A DNA stretch of 64,000 bases from JAAXHF01 sp965242605 (GTDB lineage: Bacteria; Desulfobacterota; Binatia; Bin18), in assembly GCA_965242605.1 (NCBI GenBank), contig CBDESS010000001.1:1798001-1862000 (forward strand), written 5' to 3'. The position numbers were made by a program, and so were the translations under genes. Every line of letters begins with the position of its first letter. Positions within the stretch are counted from its first letter, which is position 1. A model generated the notes under the pieces. It was not told where the DNA came from. It worked only from the letters and a program-made list of their open reading frames with translations, and searched no databases. Below are positions 33,511 to 42,978 of this stretch, piece after piece.

Positions 33511-33966
33511 GCGGTGAACCCCTTGCTTGACCTACCCAGCCCGGATGCAACCGGGAAGCGCCTAGTTGGGCATGATTTTGTTTCTGAGGTCTATCCCGGG
33601 GCCCCAAGCCCCCCGGCAACATCATTGAGCAACCCGGCCGGCCGCGGCCGTGTCGCATGGCCCCCCGCCTCTGTCCGTTGCCGGGAGCGGATGGAACCAG
33701 GCCGGTCATTGCTATTGCCCGGGGCAGGCCGGGAACCCTCCGGGCTTGGCCGCGGCAAAAACGGCGTAGACCGGAAGCGTGTCGGTTGGAAGGCTTCTTA
33801 GTGGGACCCTGGCCGGGGCTGACTTGGGCTTTGAGTGTCAACCGAGGCGCATCCTTCGGAGAGAGACACGCATGACCCTAACCGGCTCGTCGTTCAAGCC
33901 CGCCTACCCCTGTGCGGTTGTGGGGTAGAGACAATGAGATTTCCATCACGGGGCCCCCTGGGCTCA

Positions 33967-34434
33967 CTCACACACCCCCCGGCGCGTAGACCGCAAATTG
34001 TTATAGATATACTCCAAAGCCTTGACGCGAAGACTCGGTATGACGAGTTCATCGTTGCCTCCAGCGACGCGGACTTCACCCCTTTGCTTCAACGCCTGAG
34101 GGCGGATGATCGCCGGTCGAAGGGCTCGCACGCTATGCGAACGCCCACGAATTCAACTTGACCGAATGCACCGTCTGGGACCCGGGACCACCTTGCTGAA
34201 ATGGGGATTCGGGTGGGTCGGAACGCGACAGGATTGATAGTCCGTGGGGCGATGTTTGGTAACGTCAGACTGGACTCAAGGCCGGCCCCAAGCGCAGACG
34301 ACATTCGAGATGCCCTGATTCAAAACACGATTGCCCGCACTCAAGCATTGACCTTGAACTTGACGGATGACGACGAGGGCGAGCTGCGCGATTGGCTCCG
34401 CGGAGAAGGAGCTACCGGAGAGGTCGCTGGCTAG
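33967..34434 (+). pseudogene. Decayed NYN/PIN-like domain protein
   Basis: One frame holds PQIVIDILQSLDAKTRYDEF and VASSDADFTPLLQRLR, the core of NYN (LabA/DUF88) nuclease domains, where Asp residues bind metal. A second frame then gives HEFNLTECTVW, and a third WGFRVGRN-like sequence and ALIQNTIARTQALTL to a stop at 34434. At least two frameshifts and a missing start show that the gene is dead. It belongs to the decay zone between the methyltransferase and sppA. Confidence 0.5.
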
Positions 34435-34459
34435 TGGATGCGCGGTCCGAGGTCTGCCT

Positions 34460-36232
34460 CTACTTCACCTCCATCTCCCAGGCCGGCATGGTCAAGACGC
34501 CCGGCTCGGAACCCGGCCCGAGGTCGTGGAGCAGGTGGACAAGGGGGCGGAGGGCGTGCAGGGTAGGCCGCAGGGCCGCCCCAGGGGTGTAGACCTCGTC
34601 TTCAGTGTCTTCGCCCAGCAGGCGGGCCAGGAGGATGGCGATAAAAGACCGCTCAGGCGGAAAGAGCCTGAGCTGAACCGGTGCGTCTGCGGCAACCCCC
34701 GCCGCTTCTTTGGCCAAGCGGAGCGCGACCGAAAAGCCGCCCAACTCATCAACGAGACCGTGCGCTTTGGCGTCTTCGCCGGTCCAGATACGGCCCTCGG
34801 CGACCGAGAGGACGTGGTCGTGGTCAAGCTTTCTGCCCTGGGCCACTTTTGTGGTGAAGTTGTGGTAAATCCAGTCGAGTTGCTGATTGAATTTCGCCCA
34901 CTGGGCCGGGCTGAAGTCCAGGTTGCTACTCCACATGGTGGCGTTGTCGCTGGTATGGACCTCATCCGACGACAGGCCGAGTTTTTCCGAGAGCCGAGCA
35001 GTCAGCATTTTGCCACCAAAGACGCCGATGGAGCCGGTAATCGTTCCCGGTTGAGCGACAATTTTATCGGCCGCAGCTGCAATCAGATAGCCGCCCGAGC
35101 CGGCCACGTTGCCCATTGAGACAATCACCGGCTTGCCGGCCTGTTGGGCGCGAAGTGTCTCGCGCCAGATCGTCTCGGAGGCAACGGGCGAGCCGCCTCG
35201 GCTGTCAACGCGAAAGATGATGGCCCGGACATCGGTGTCGGCCACCGCGCCCCGGAAGGCGTTGGCCACTGTGTCGGCACCCATAGTCGGACCGCCGAAC
35301 AGCGGGTCGTAGCTGGTTTTACCGGGTTGGACGATGCCGACCCCGTAGATCAAGGCGATACCGTCGCCCTCAGCATGGGGCCGGCCGGCCCGGTCCAGAT
35401 AGGTGAACAGGGACAGTCGCTCGGCCTCATGTCCGGTTCGTTCAGCAAGCGTGGCATACACCTCATCCCGATAGGCCACGCCGTCTACCAGCTTGGCTTG
35501 GAGCGCGTCCTGGGCCAGGAACGGTCCGGTGTCAATCAGGGCGCGGACCTCGCCGTGGTCAAGGCCGCGGGCTTGGGCAATACCGTCCACCAGCTGGCCG
35601 AACTGCGAATCCATCACCCGCTGTACGGCCTCTCTGTGCGGCGGGGTGTATTTCCGTTGGGTATAGATATTGACGGCATTTTTGTACTTGCCGCGCGAGC
35701 CGATGCGGGGCTCAATGCCGAGCTTCTCAAGCGTGCCCTGAAAGAAGGTGCTCTCAACCATCAGACCGGTCAGCCCCACCCCACCGGACGGCTGGATATG
35801 GATTTCGTCAAAGGCGGTGGCCAGATAATACGCCCCGTTGCCCGGACCGACGCCGCCCAGCGATTCGGCGTAGGCCAGGGCCGGTTTCCCCTCGGCCCGA
35901 AAGAGATGGACCGCATCACGAAGTTCCTGGATCTGGGCCAGACCCAGACTGGCCGGGGTAATGCGGGCCAGCAGCCCGACGACCCGCTCGTCGTGGGCCG
36001 CCCGCTCCAGGGCGTCCACTACGTCGCGCGTGGTATGCGTTTTCTCAAACATCAGGCCGGCCACAGGGTCGGCCGGCAGATACTCAACCAGCCCCCGGCC
36101 GAGGTCCATTTCCAATACCACGCTGTCCGGGACATGCTGGCGGAACAGGAGCGATGACAGCAGACCAACAGTGGCCATGATGACGACCCAGGCACCGATC
36201 GTGGCCAGGATACGAACCACCAGTTTTTTCAT
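34460..36232 (-). CDS. sppA: Signal peptide peptidase SppA, 67-kDa type
   Basis: A 590-residue inner-membrane serine protease: N-terminal membrane helix (ILATIGAWVVIMATVGLL) and two tandem peptidase S49 halves. The catalytic Lys is in GSRGKYKNAVN near residue 190 and the nucleophile Ser in NVAGSGGYLIAAAADKI near residue 380, as known for the long E. coli type. It degrades signal peptides left in the membrane after processing. The start is the ATG at 36232. The gene stands between relics on both sides but is itself intact. Confidence 0.9.
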   Translation of the reverse strand: MKKLVVRILATIGAWVVIMATVGLLSSLLFRQHVPDSVVLEMDLGRGLVEYLPADPVAGLMFEKTHTTRDVVDALERAAHDERVVGLLARITPASLGLAQIQELRDAVHLFRAEGKPALAYAESLGGVGPGNGAYYLATAFDEIHIQPSGGVGLTGLMVESTFFQGTLEKLGIEPRIGSRGKYKNAVNIYTQRKYTPPHREAVQRVMDSQFGQLVDGIAQARGLDHGEVRALIDTGPFLAQDALQAKLVDGVAYRDEVYATLAERTGHEAERLSLFTYLDRAGRPHAEGDGIALIYGVGIVQPGKTSYDPLFGGPTMGADTVANAFRGAVADTDVRAIIFRVDSRGGSPVASETIWRETLRAQQAGKPVIVSMGNVAGSGGYLIAAAADKIVAQPGTITGSIGVFGGKMLTARLSEKLGLSSDEVHTSDNATMWSSNLDFSPAQWAKFNQQLDWIYHNFTTKVAQGRKLDHDHVLSVAEGRIWTGEDAKAHGLVDELGGFSVALRLAKEAAGVAADAPVQLRLFPPERSFIAILLARLLGEDTEDEVYTPGAALRPTLHALRPLVHLLHDLGPGSEPGVLTMPAWEMEVK

Positions 36233-36353
36233 GACGGCTTCCTTTCCCGGTCCTGAACTCAGAACGCGACATCGTCCTCCGGACCGGGGAGTGATTGGAG
36301 AAGGCCGCGGCGAGATGGCCGTACCCGCTCATAGGACGGCTGGAGGCCTTGGC

Positions 36354-36572
36354 TTACCACGCCCGCCGGGCCAGCTCGACGACGAGCCGCAGCTTCTGCT
36401 CCTGAAGCTGGGGACTGATCGGATTGCTCTGGGCGACCGAGGCGAAGCCGCACTGGGGGAACACGGCCAACTGCTGGCAGGGAAAGTGCTGGCCGGCCTG
36501 CTGAGTCCGCCCGAGCAGACCGTTGAGCAGCGGCAGGATGGGGACATCGCGGACCTCCTCAGGCCATATGGT
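36354..36572 (-). pseudogene. C-terminal relic of a MetE-like methyltransferase
   Basis: A minus-strand frame with no start reads FPCQQLAVFPQCGFASVAQS and QEQKLRLVVELARRAW before its TAA. This is the conserved end of cobalamin-independent methionine synthase-like proteins, including the zinc-ligand Cys in PQCGF. It begins inside the last codons of the dioxygenase-like gene, so a deletion joined the two. Confidence 0.5.
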
Positions 36573-37191
36573 AGCGCATCATGCCCGAGCCGCAGCCCAA
36601 GGCGTTTTCGTACAGAATCACCTCGCCCTTGGCCCCGTTGACCGCTCCGGCCAGCGCAATCCAGTTGCGGATCTCGTGTGCTCCGTTGCCCCGGGCGTCC
36701 ATCTCGGCATCTGTGATATCGCACAGCACGGCGAGCAGCCTGGTATCAAACGCTTCATCAACCCTGCCCATATCCGGGGTGCCGACGTCGTGTGACAAGC
36801 CGCCTGTCCCGAGCAGGGCAACCCGGCGGGGGCTGTCCCAGGCCCGAATGGCGTTGCCGACCATGCGGCCAAAGTCGTAGCACCGCTTCACGCTCGGCAG
36901 CGGGGGCAGGACGCAGTTCTGAATCAGCCACACATACGACAAATCCCAGTCCGGGGTCATATAGTGCAGGCAGGTCAGAAAGCCGTGGTCCAACCCGGCC
37001 TCGCCAGTGCGGGTCAGGTGGACGCCCCGCACATACAGCCCCCCTATGTCTTTGGCTTTGAGTTTTTCCCGCTCTTCGTCGCTGAGTCCGTACTGGGCCG
37101 AGACGGCATCCGGGTCCTGAGTGTAGCGGGCTGAGGCTTCTTCTGAACGGAAGAGGTCTGACAGCATGATGGCGAGGCTCTGTGCGCTCAT
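36559..37191 (-). CDS. LigAB-type extradiol dioxygenase, internally deleted
   Basis: From the ATG at 37191 (MSAQSLAIMLSDLFRSEEA), residues 1-75 look like the small LigA domain of protocatechuate/gallate extradiol dioxygenases. Residues 80-210 look like the C-terminal half of the LigB domain (HGFLTCLHYM, VALLGTGGLSHDVG, NWIALAGAVNGAKGEVILYE). The N-terminal half of LigB, which supplies iron-binding histidines, is absent. Either this is a deleted, inactive ring-cleavage enzyme or a short uncharacterised LigB-like protein. It abuts a MetE-like relic, which supports local deletions. Confidence 0.55.
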   Translation of the reverse strand: MSAQSLAIMLSDLFRSEEASARYTQDPDAVSAQYGLSDEEREKLKAKDIGGLYVRGVHLTRTGEAGLDHGFLTCLHYMTPDWDLSYVWLIQNCVLPPLPSVKRCYDFGRMVGNAIRAWDSPRRVALLGTGGLSHDVGTPDMGRVDEAFDTRLLAVLCDITDAEMDARGNGAHEIRNWIALAGAVNGAKGEVILYENALGCGSGMMRYHMA

Positions 37192-37288
37192 AGTCCCTAC
37201 GTGGGTTCCGGTATACTCAGGATGGGCGCGGCAATCAAGGAGTCTGGTCAAGAGGTTCGCCAGATGTATACACGGCCGTGAGGCGCTG

Positions 37289-38218
37289 TCAGCCCAGCAA
37301 CACCAGCCCAATCCCAAGCAGGATAATCAATACGCCGGGGAGCTGACGGAGCACCTCGCGTTCTCGCCACACCAGCAGTGCCAGGAGAATGGCCAGGACG
37401 GCTTCGATTTGCCCGACGGCTTTTGAATAGGCTACCAGCGTCAGCGAGTAGGCCCAGAACCAGCACAGGCTGCCGCTGAAGGACATCGCGCCGATCATCG
37501 CCATACGCCGCCAGTGGCGCGGCACGAGCCAGAACTCCTGCGGGCGGGTCAGGCCGAGGGCCAGGCTCAGAATCACGACTTCCATCCAGGTTGTGTGAAA
37601 CAGGGTATGGACGGCCGGGGTAAAACGTTCGCTGCCCACGGCCGGGTTGGCCAGCACAAACTGAGCGCTGGCACTCTTGAGCATAAAGCTGGCCAGGACC
37701 AGCAGGATGCTGCAAGCCAGGGCCAGCACAGACCCGCTCCCGAGGTGGAAGGCCCGTCGCCAGCCCTGGGGGCCAGCCTCGCGACCGAGGTTCACGAGTA
37801 ATACGCCGGCCCCGCACAGCACGACCCCCGCCCAGCCAAGTGGACTCGGAATTTCGGCAAAAAAGAGCACCCCGACCAGAGCAGTGAACACGACCTCGAG
37901 CTTGTGCAGCACAATCGTCTCGGCAAAATTGGCGTGCCTGAAAGCCGCTACAAGCGCGATACTGCCCAGCAGCTGGCTTACGGCGGTGGCGGCACAGTAG
38001 ACAAAAAAGGGCAGGGGCAGGGCTGGCACGCCTACCAGCACCAGCAGGCTGAGCATCAGCAGGGTCGAGAGCGGGAGATTGAAGGTAAACCGTGACCAGC
38101 TGTTGAGTGTTGGCGAGACCTGACTGGCGAGGCTTTTAGACAGGGCGTTGCGGGCGGTTTGCAGGCAGCCGGCGGCCAGACTGAGTTCAATCCAGGTCAC
38201 AGTCCGGTGTATCCTCAA
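37289..38218 (-). CDS. EamA/DMT-family transporter
   Basis: A 309-residue protein with ten hydrophobic helices arranged as two EamA repeats (first AAGCLQTARNALSKS to LVNLG, second GSVLALACSILLVLASFML to GIGLVLLG). Family members export amino acids, metabolites or nucleotide sugars. It starts at a TTG (38218) or possibly the GTG six codons later, as no ATG fits. Stand-alone on the minus strand. Confidence 0.8.
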   Translation of the reverse strand: MRIHRTVTWIELSLAAGCLQTARNALSKSLASQVSPTLNSWSRFTFNLPLSTLLMLSLLVLVGVPALPLPFFVYCAATAVSQLLGSIALVAAFRHANFAETIVLHKLEVVFTALVGVLFFAEIPSPLGWAGVVLCGAGVLLVNLGREAGPQGWRRAFHLGSGSVLALACSILLVLASFMLKSASAQFVLANPAVGSERFTPAVHTLFHTTWMEVVILSLALGLTRPQEFWLVPRHWRRMAMIGAMSFSGSLCWFWAYSLTLVAYSKAVGQIEAVLAILLALLVWREREVLRQLPGVLIILLGIGLVLLG

Positions 38219-38251
38219 GGCGCATCATGGCCACCACGCTGTTGCTAAGTT

Positions 38252-38714
38252 CTATCGCTCAGCCCCTGACGATATCACCCGTTTACCGTTGGTAAATGTG
38301 GACCACATATAGCCTGTCAGCCACTTTTTCTCATCCTCTTGCCAGTGTATATGAATACGAAGTTTCTTATTTCCGTCCGCTCCATCGCCCACTTTGATGT
38401 GCTCTCGCATCTCCACACGACAGCTTTGTCTCTTGTCCAAAGAACTGTCGTTTCTTTCCGTATTTACCCATCGTCGCAGGACTCTCGTGCGGTGTATAGT
38501 CAATGCCCTTTTCCTTTAGCCATTCCTGTACACTCCTCCCCAGTGAAGCGCTTTGACGCTCGCTGGCGCACCCGTCAAGCGCCTCAAATACCCGGTGCAC
38601 TTCGTCCGGCCGCAGGAACGGTGACTGTTTGGCGAACTCCACAGCGCTCGATAAGAAGCGCAGTCCGTTCATAGAGGCTTTAGCGTGTTCAACTACTTGC
38701 AATAACCGAGTCAA
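38252..38714 (-). pseudogene. Frameshifted small hypothetical protein
   Basis: Two overlapping minus-strand frames form one protein of about 150 residues. The first runs from an ATG at 38714 (MTRLLQVVEHAKASMNGLRF) through WLKEKGIDYTPHESPATMGK. The second takes over near 38440 (SCRVEMREHIKVGDG) and continues through IHIHWQEDEKKWL. The shift is one base. The region to 38874 upstream is AT-rich compared with neighbours and shows no further gene. Family unknown; either a recent pseudogene or a sequencing error. Confidence 0.45.
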
Positions 38715-38874
38715 ACGCCGGAGCCGATGTTACGTCGTCGCTTCCATCTTCCGGTTCAGCGTCGTCGGAATCGGTAGTACTCAGCCATTGTCCATATCTC
38801 CTTTCGCTGAAAGGCATTCATGCGGTAAAGCCAGCATGTATCTTTACTATCCGTACAGGATTCCCTCTCATCCA

Positions 38875-39729
38875 TCAATCCTCGACAGGAAAAAATGCTT
38901 GTACCTGCTCAATCACAAACTCGGGTCGTTCCTCGGCCACAAAGTGCCCGCAGCGTTCCACCACACCGCCCTCAACCCGCTCGGCCACTCGTTGCCAGAC
39001 CGGGAGGGGATCACCCATAAACCGCTCGCCGCCCCAGGCGCGGACGGGCATGGTGAGCTTGTTGGTACATGTGCTGAGTTGTTCAACATCTTCTTCAAGC
39101 GCCGTCCGGTAATAGTGAAAACCGGCCCGCAACGCGCCGGGCTGCGAGTAGGCCCGCACATATTCGGCTATCTCTTCGTCGCTGAACACGGCCGGGTTGT
39201 AGCACGCTACCCGGCACAGACGGTCGATGTACAGGGGGATATGGTCGCGAACCAGCAGTTCGGCCAGGTCGGGCGAGCCGCCCTGGAACATGACGTGCCA
39301 CATGCGCCGGATGCTCCGGATGTTGAGCGGTTCGCCTGTACGGACCAGACCGGGCGTTGATTCCAGGATGAGCAGACGCTTGACCATTTCTGGATGATCG
39401 TAGGCCAGATAATACGCCACCGTGCCGCCCCAGTCATGGCCGGTGAGGCCGATGTGCTGATAGCCGAGGTGGCGGACCAGCGCATACACGTCCGAGGCCA
39501 GGCTGCGTTTGTCGTAGCCCGTCATCGGTCGTTCGCTGTCGCCCAAACCACGCAGGTCAGGGGCAATTACGGTGAAGTGGCCGGCCAGCGCAGGGATAAT
39601 TTTGCGCCACTCGTACCAAGTCTGCGGCCAGCCGTGGAGAAAGACGAGCGGATAGCCCGAACCGGCCAAGACGTAGTGCATGCGAAAGCCGTTGACGCGG
39701 ACAGTATGGTGGGTCCAAGGGGGTGACAT
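38875..39729 (-). CDS. Alpha/beta hydrolase, epoxide hydrolase/haloacetate dehalogenase-like
   Basis: A 284-residue alpha/beta hydrolase: oxyanion motif FLHGWPQTWYEWR, nucleophile elbow GHDWGGTVAYYL with Asp as nucleophile (typical of epoxide hydrolases and dehalogenases rather than Ser esterases), cap domain residues 130-220, and the catalytic His in RCGHFVAEERPE. A 39-codon gene lies 19 bp upstream and may be co-transcribed. Substrate unknown. Confidence 0.83.
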   Translation of the reverse strand: MSPPWTHHTVRVNGFRMHYVLAGSGYPLVFLHGWPQTWYEWRKIIPALAGHFTVIAPDLRGLGDSERPMTGYDKRSLASDVYALVRHLGYQHIGLTGHDWGGTVAYYLAYDHPEMVKRLLILESTPGLVRTGEPLNIRSIRRMWHVMFQGGSPDLAELLVRDHIPLYIDRLCRVACYNPAVFSDEEIAEYVRAYSQPGALRAGFHYYRTALEEDVEQLSTCTNKLTMPVRAWGGERFMGDPLPVWQRVAERVEGGVVERCGHFVAEERPEFVIEQVQAFFPVED

Positions 39730-39748
39730 GGTGTCTTCCCGGTGCGGC

Positions 39749-39868
39749 TTATTCGGCCAGGGGGATGTCGGTAGCTTGTTCGCTGGTCAGGGTCGGGTGT
39801 GAACCTGGCGACTGATCTTCAATATGGGAATGCCCGTCATCACCGGTGTAGAAACGAAAGACTGCCAT
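39749..39868 (-). CDS. Small protein upstream of the hydrolase (39 aa)
   Basis: An ATG 9 nt behind a perfect AAGGAGG starts MAVFRFYTGDDGHSHIEDQS, and the frame ends with TAA 19 bp before the hydrolase gene. The first 18 residues resemble the N-termini of cupin-like proteins, so it may be a truncated cupin or a genuine small protein translated with the hydrolase. Confidence 0.45.
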   Translation of the reverse strand: MAVFRFYTGDDGHSHIEDQSPGSHPTLTSEQATDIPLAE

Positions 39869-39983
39869 AGGCTTCCTCCTTGTGGCACTAGACTACTCAG
39901 CGCAGCCTGAATGTGCCAGCCATCGCTCCCGACTGGAACCCGGTGCCGGCTTGGGCTAGGCTTGACACCTGGAGGGGGCAGCT

Positions 39984-41030
39984 ATGGCACAACAACCACA
40001 ACGCTTTATGACCCTGCCCGAGATTCGTCGGGCCGCCAAACGGATTCTTCCGCCCGGCCCGTGGGGCTATGCGGCGGGCGGGGCCGAAACCGAGACCACA
40101 TTGCGGCGCAATAGGCGGGCTCTTCGTCGGCTGGCCATCCGCCAGCGGGTACTTCGGGATGTCCGCCATGTGGACCTGAGCACTAGGTTTCTCGGCCTGC
40201 GGCTGCCTATGCCGGTGGCGGTGGCACCGATGGGAGGGCTGGTGGTGTTCCATCCCCAGGGCGACTGTGAGATGGTCCGGGGGGCGGGGCTGACTGGCAA
40301 TCTGGCTGTCGTCAGCGGGGTGACCGGCTGGCCGGTTGAAGAGGTGGCCGAGGCGGCCAGCGGTCCGTTGCTGTTTCAGCTGTATTTTGCTGGGCCGCGC
40401 CCGTGGGTGCAGGACCTGCTCGGCCGGGTTGAGGCGACCGGGGCGTATAAGGCGGTGTGTCTGACGGTTGACCTCCAGGTCTATGGCCGGCGTGAGCGCG
40501 ATCTGATTCAGCGCTATGATCCGCGTGTGGCGCGGACGCTGGCCCCCAATCCGCAGCCGCCGGATATGGACTACCAGGCCCGGCTGACCTGGGACGATGT
40601 GGCCTGGCTGCAAGAGATGCTGACCCTGCCGGTTGGTCTCAAGGGAATTTTGACCGCGGAGGACGCACGGCTGGCGGTCGAGGCCGGGGTGAAAATTATC
40701 TGGGTATCAAACCACGGCGGTCGTCAGCTGGACTCGACCCAGGCCACGATTGAGGTCCTGCCCGAAATTGTCGAGGCGGTTGACGGCAGGGCCGAGATCG
40801 TTATTGACGGTGGGTTTCTGCGCGGGACCGATGTCATTAAAGCGCTGGCGCTAGGAGCCGATGTTGTGGCTATGGGCAGAAACATTGTGTGGGGCTTGGT
40901 GGTGGACGGTGCGGCTGGGGTGCGGCGGAGCCTTGAGCTGGTGGCCGAGGAATTGGCGGTCAGTCTGGCCTTGTGCGGCCAAACACATGTGCGGGGTTTA
41001 GGGCCGGAGATGATCCGTCGTGCCGACTAG
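39984..41030 (+). CDS. FMN-dependent alpha-hydroxy acid dehydrogenase
   Basis: A 348-residue (S)-2-hydroxy acid oxidase/dehydrogenase barrel. PVAVAPMGG binds FMN, LFQLYFAG and VCLTVDLQVYGRRERD follow, the catalytic His-Gly-Gly-Arg sits in WVSNHGGRQLDS, and phosphate-binding DGGFLRGTDVIKALALGADVVAMGR lies near the end. It oxidises lactate-, glycolate- or mandelate-like acids to keto acids. GGAGG precedes the ATG by about 10 nt. Confidence 0.85.
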   Translation: MAQQPQRFMTLPEIRRAAKRILPPGPWGYAAGGAETETTLRRNRRALRRLAIRQRVLRDVRHVDLSTRFLGLRLPMPVAVAPMGGLVVFHPQGDCEMVRGAGLTGNLAVVSGVTGWPVEEVAEAASGPLLFQLYFAGPRPWVQDLLGRVEATGAYKAVCLTVDLQVYGRRERDLIQRYDPRVARTLAPNPQPPDMDYQARLTWDDVAWLQEMLTLPVGLKGILTAEDARLAVEAGVKIIWVSNHGGRQLDSTQATIEVLPEIVEAVDGRAEIVIDGGFLRGTDVIKALALGADVVAMGRNIVWGLVVDGAAGVRRSLELVAEELAVSLALCGQTHVRGLGPEMIRRAD

Positions 41031-41189
41031 GCGCTGTGCGTTGCAAAGGAGAGGGAAACCCACTATTGAGATGAGAGAAACTGAGAGCGGCCAAGGGGGG
41101 CCGCAGGGACACCTGACCGCGCCGCGCATGCAGGCACAGTTGAATCATCCGGTTATTGACGCCGAGGCTCTCACTGGAGGGAAGTGAGT

Positions 41190-42053
41190 ATGACTGATTT
41201 TGGGCTTGTGTCGATTCCAACCCATTATTCCATTCCACCTGTAGACTTGGCACGCTGGGCTGAGGAAAACGGGTTTGATTCGCTGTTCTATGGCGAGCAT
41301 ACCCATATCCCGACCAGCCGGCAGACGCCTTTTCCGCTGGGCGGAGAACTGCCTATGTATTACGCCCAGTTCTTTGATCCTTTTATTGCACTGACCGCGG
41401 CTGCGGCGGTAACGGAAAAGCTCAAGGTCGGGACCTCGGTGTGCCTGGTGCCCGAGCACCACCCGATCAATTTGGCCAAGGCCGCGGCCTGTCTCGACCG
41501 GGTGTCGAACGGGCGATTCCTGTTTGGCATTGGGGCCGGCTGGAATGTCGAAGAGATGGCTAATCATGGCGTAGCGTTTAAGGACCGCTGGAAAATTACG
41601 CGTGAACGGGTGTTGGCCATGCGCGAAATCTGGACCACAGAGGCGGCCGAGTTCCACGGCCGGTTTGTGGACTTTGACTCCATCTGGTGCTGGCCAAAGC
41701 CGGTGCAAGCCGGTGGGCCGCCTGTCCTGATGGGAGCCGCCTCCAAGTGGACGGCCAAGCGGGTGGTTGAATACTGCGACGGGTGGTTTCCGGTTGACGG
41801 GCCGTCTGACCTGTCGGCCGGGGTCGCGGCGATTCGGGCTGAGGCTGACAAGGGCGGCCGGTCAATGGCCGAGTTTGATCTGAGTGTGATTACCGCGGAC
41901 GGGGTGTTTGGCCGGAGTGGGCCGGAGGGTCGCGTTCGAGAGCTGATCAAGACAGGCTTCAACCGGGTGTTGTTCCTGATTGAGCCGGCGGAGCCGGATG
42001 TTCAGTGGCCGGTCCTCGAGCGCTATGCCAGCCTGATCCGCCAGTTCCAGTAG
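41190..42053 (+). CDS. LLM class F420-dependent-type oxidoreductase
   Basis: A 287-residue luciferase-like monooxygenase (IPPVDLARWAEENGFDSLFYGEHTHIP, VGTSVCLVPEHHPINLAKA, GRFLFGIGAGWNVEEMANHG, the last a signature of actinobacterial-type F420 enzymes). The ATG at 41190 is behind GGAGGGAAG; a GTG two codons earlier is possible. Second LLM gene in the window and not closely similar to the one at 29813. Follows the hydroxy acid dehydrogenase on the same strand after 160 bp. Confidence 0.82.
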   Translation: MTDFGLVSIPTHYSIPPVDLARWAEENGFDSLFYGEHTHIPTSRQTPFPLGGELPMYYAQFFDPFIALTAAAAVTEKLKVGTSVCLVPEHHPINLAKAAACLDRVSNGRFLFGIGAGWNVEEMANHGVAFKDRWKITRERVLAMREIWTTEAAEFHGRFVDFDSIWCWPKPVQAGGPPVLMGAASKWTAKRVVEYCDGWFPVDGPSDLSAGVAAIRAEADKGGRSMAEFDLSVITADGVFGRSGPEGRVRELIKTGFNRVLFLIEPAEPDVQWPVLERYASLIRQFQ

Positions 42054-42078
42054 AGCCGCGGAAGTCCACCGCCGGGTG

Positions 42079-42786
42079 TCAAGAGCCCGGCAGGAGCCGG
42101 TTCAGGTCGTCCTGGAGTGTGGCGAGCACTTCATCCGCTACCGCCCCACGGCTGCGGATTTTGGCATCACGGTAGGCCTCGGGGCGGAGTTCGGCCAGCT
42201 GCCTGGCCTCTTTCAGCGTCTCCTCAAGGAGTGTGTCGGCCGGGCACACACGGTCCAGAAATCCGGCGTCAACCGCCCTGGCCGGGTCGTACAGACGAGA
42301 CTGGATCGTGGCTTGGGTCAGGTGACGTTTGGACAGCCGCTCACGGGCCAGGGCTACCAGAAAGTACGGGAGGCTCATACCGATGGCGACCTCGTTGAGG
42401 CCAATTCTGAAATCTCCTTCCGCTCCCATACGGGTATCTGCGGCCAGGAGCATCAGGGCACCGGCGGCAATGGCGTGACCGGTGCAGGCCACCAGCAATG
42501 GTTGCGGATGGATGTACATCTTCATCAGCATTGTGGCCCCGGCGGTGACTAAACCACGGGCGGCTTCTGGTCCACCGTTGCGGAGAACGGTCAGGTCAAA
42601 ACCGGCTGAAAAACGCTCGGGGCGACCGACAATCACGGCGGCGCGCGCTTCCCGCACCGCCCGGTTGAGCCCGGCGTTGACCGCGTCGATAAAAGTGTAG
42701 CTGACCGCGTTGGCCTTGCCGTCGTCAATCCGCAGGAGAGCAATTGAATCGTCGAGTTCGTAGGCCAGGATTTCAGGTGACATCAT
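42079..42786 (-). CDS. Enoyl-CoA hydratase/isomerase family protein
   Basis: A 235-residue crotonase-fold protein: DDGKANAVSYTFIDAV, VGRPERFSAGFDLTVLR (oxyanion-hole loop SAGFDL), and TGHAIAAGALMLLAADTRMGAEGDFRIGLNEV (second loop). Glu/Asp catalytic positions are only partly conserved, as often in short family members. Acts on acyl-CoA esters. Tandem ATGs at 42786/42783; convergent with the LLM gene. Confidence 0.82.
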   Translation of the reverse strand: MMSPEILAYELDDSIALLRIDDGKANAVSYTFIDAVNAGLNRAVREARAAVIVGRPERFSAGFDLTVLRNGGPEAARGLVTAGATMLMKMYIHPQPLLVACTGHAIAAGALMLLAADTRMGAEGDFRIGLNEVAIGMSLPYFLVALARERLSKRHLTQATIQSRLYDPARAVDAGFLDRVCPADTLLEETLKEARQLAELRPEAYRDAKIRSRGAVADEVLATLQDDLNRLLPGS

Positions 42787-42905
42787 AACCCTTGTCTCCA
42801 GTCTGAGAGGCATTGTGCTGTTCTGCCATAGCATAGCCTGGGCAAGCCTCGCTGTGTACTACCCTGTTCTGGTTGAGCGACGTATCCTGCCCGGATATGC
42901 CAGCG

Positions 42906-42935
42906 TTGCACGCCCCGCCCCGGGCTGTGTATAAA
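42906..42935 (+). promoter_or_regulatory. Sigma70-type promoter upstream of the BphC-like gene
   Basis: TTGCAC and TATAAA are separated by 18 bp, with the BphC-like start 44 bp further on. In a GC-rich context this is a good match. Confidence 0.45.
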
Positions 42936-42978
42936 GGCGCTGGACCTGCGAGCGGCAACCGGCAGAAAGGGGAAGCAT

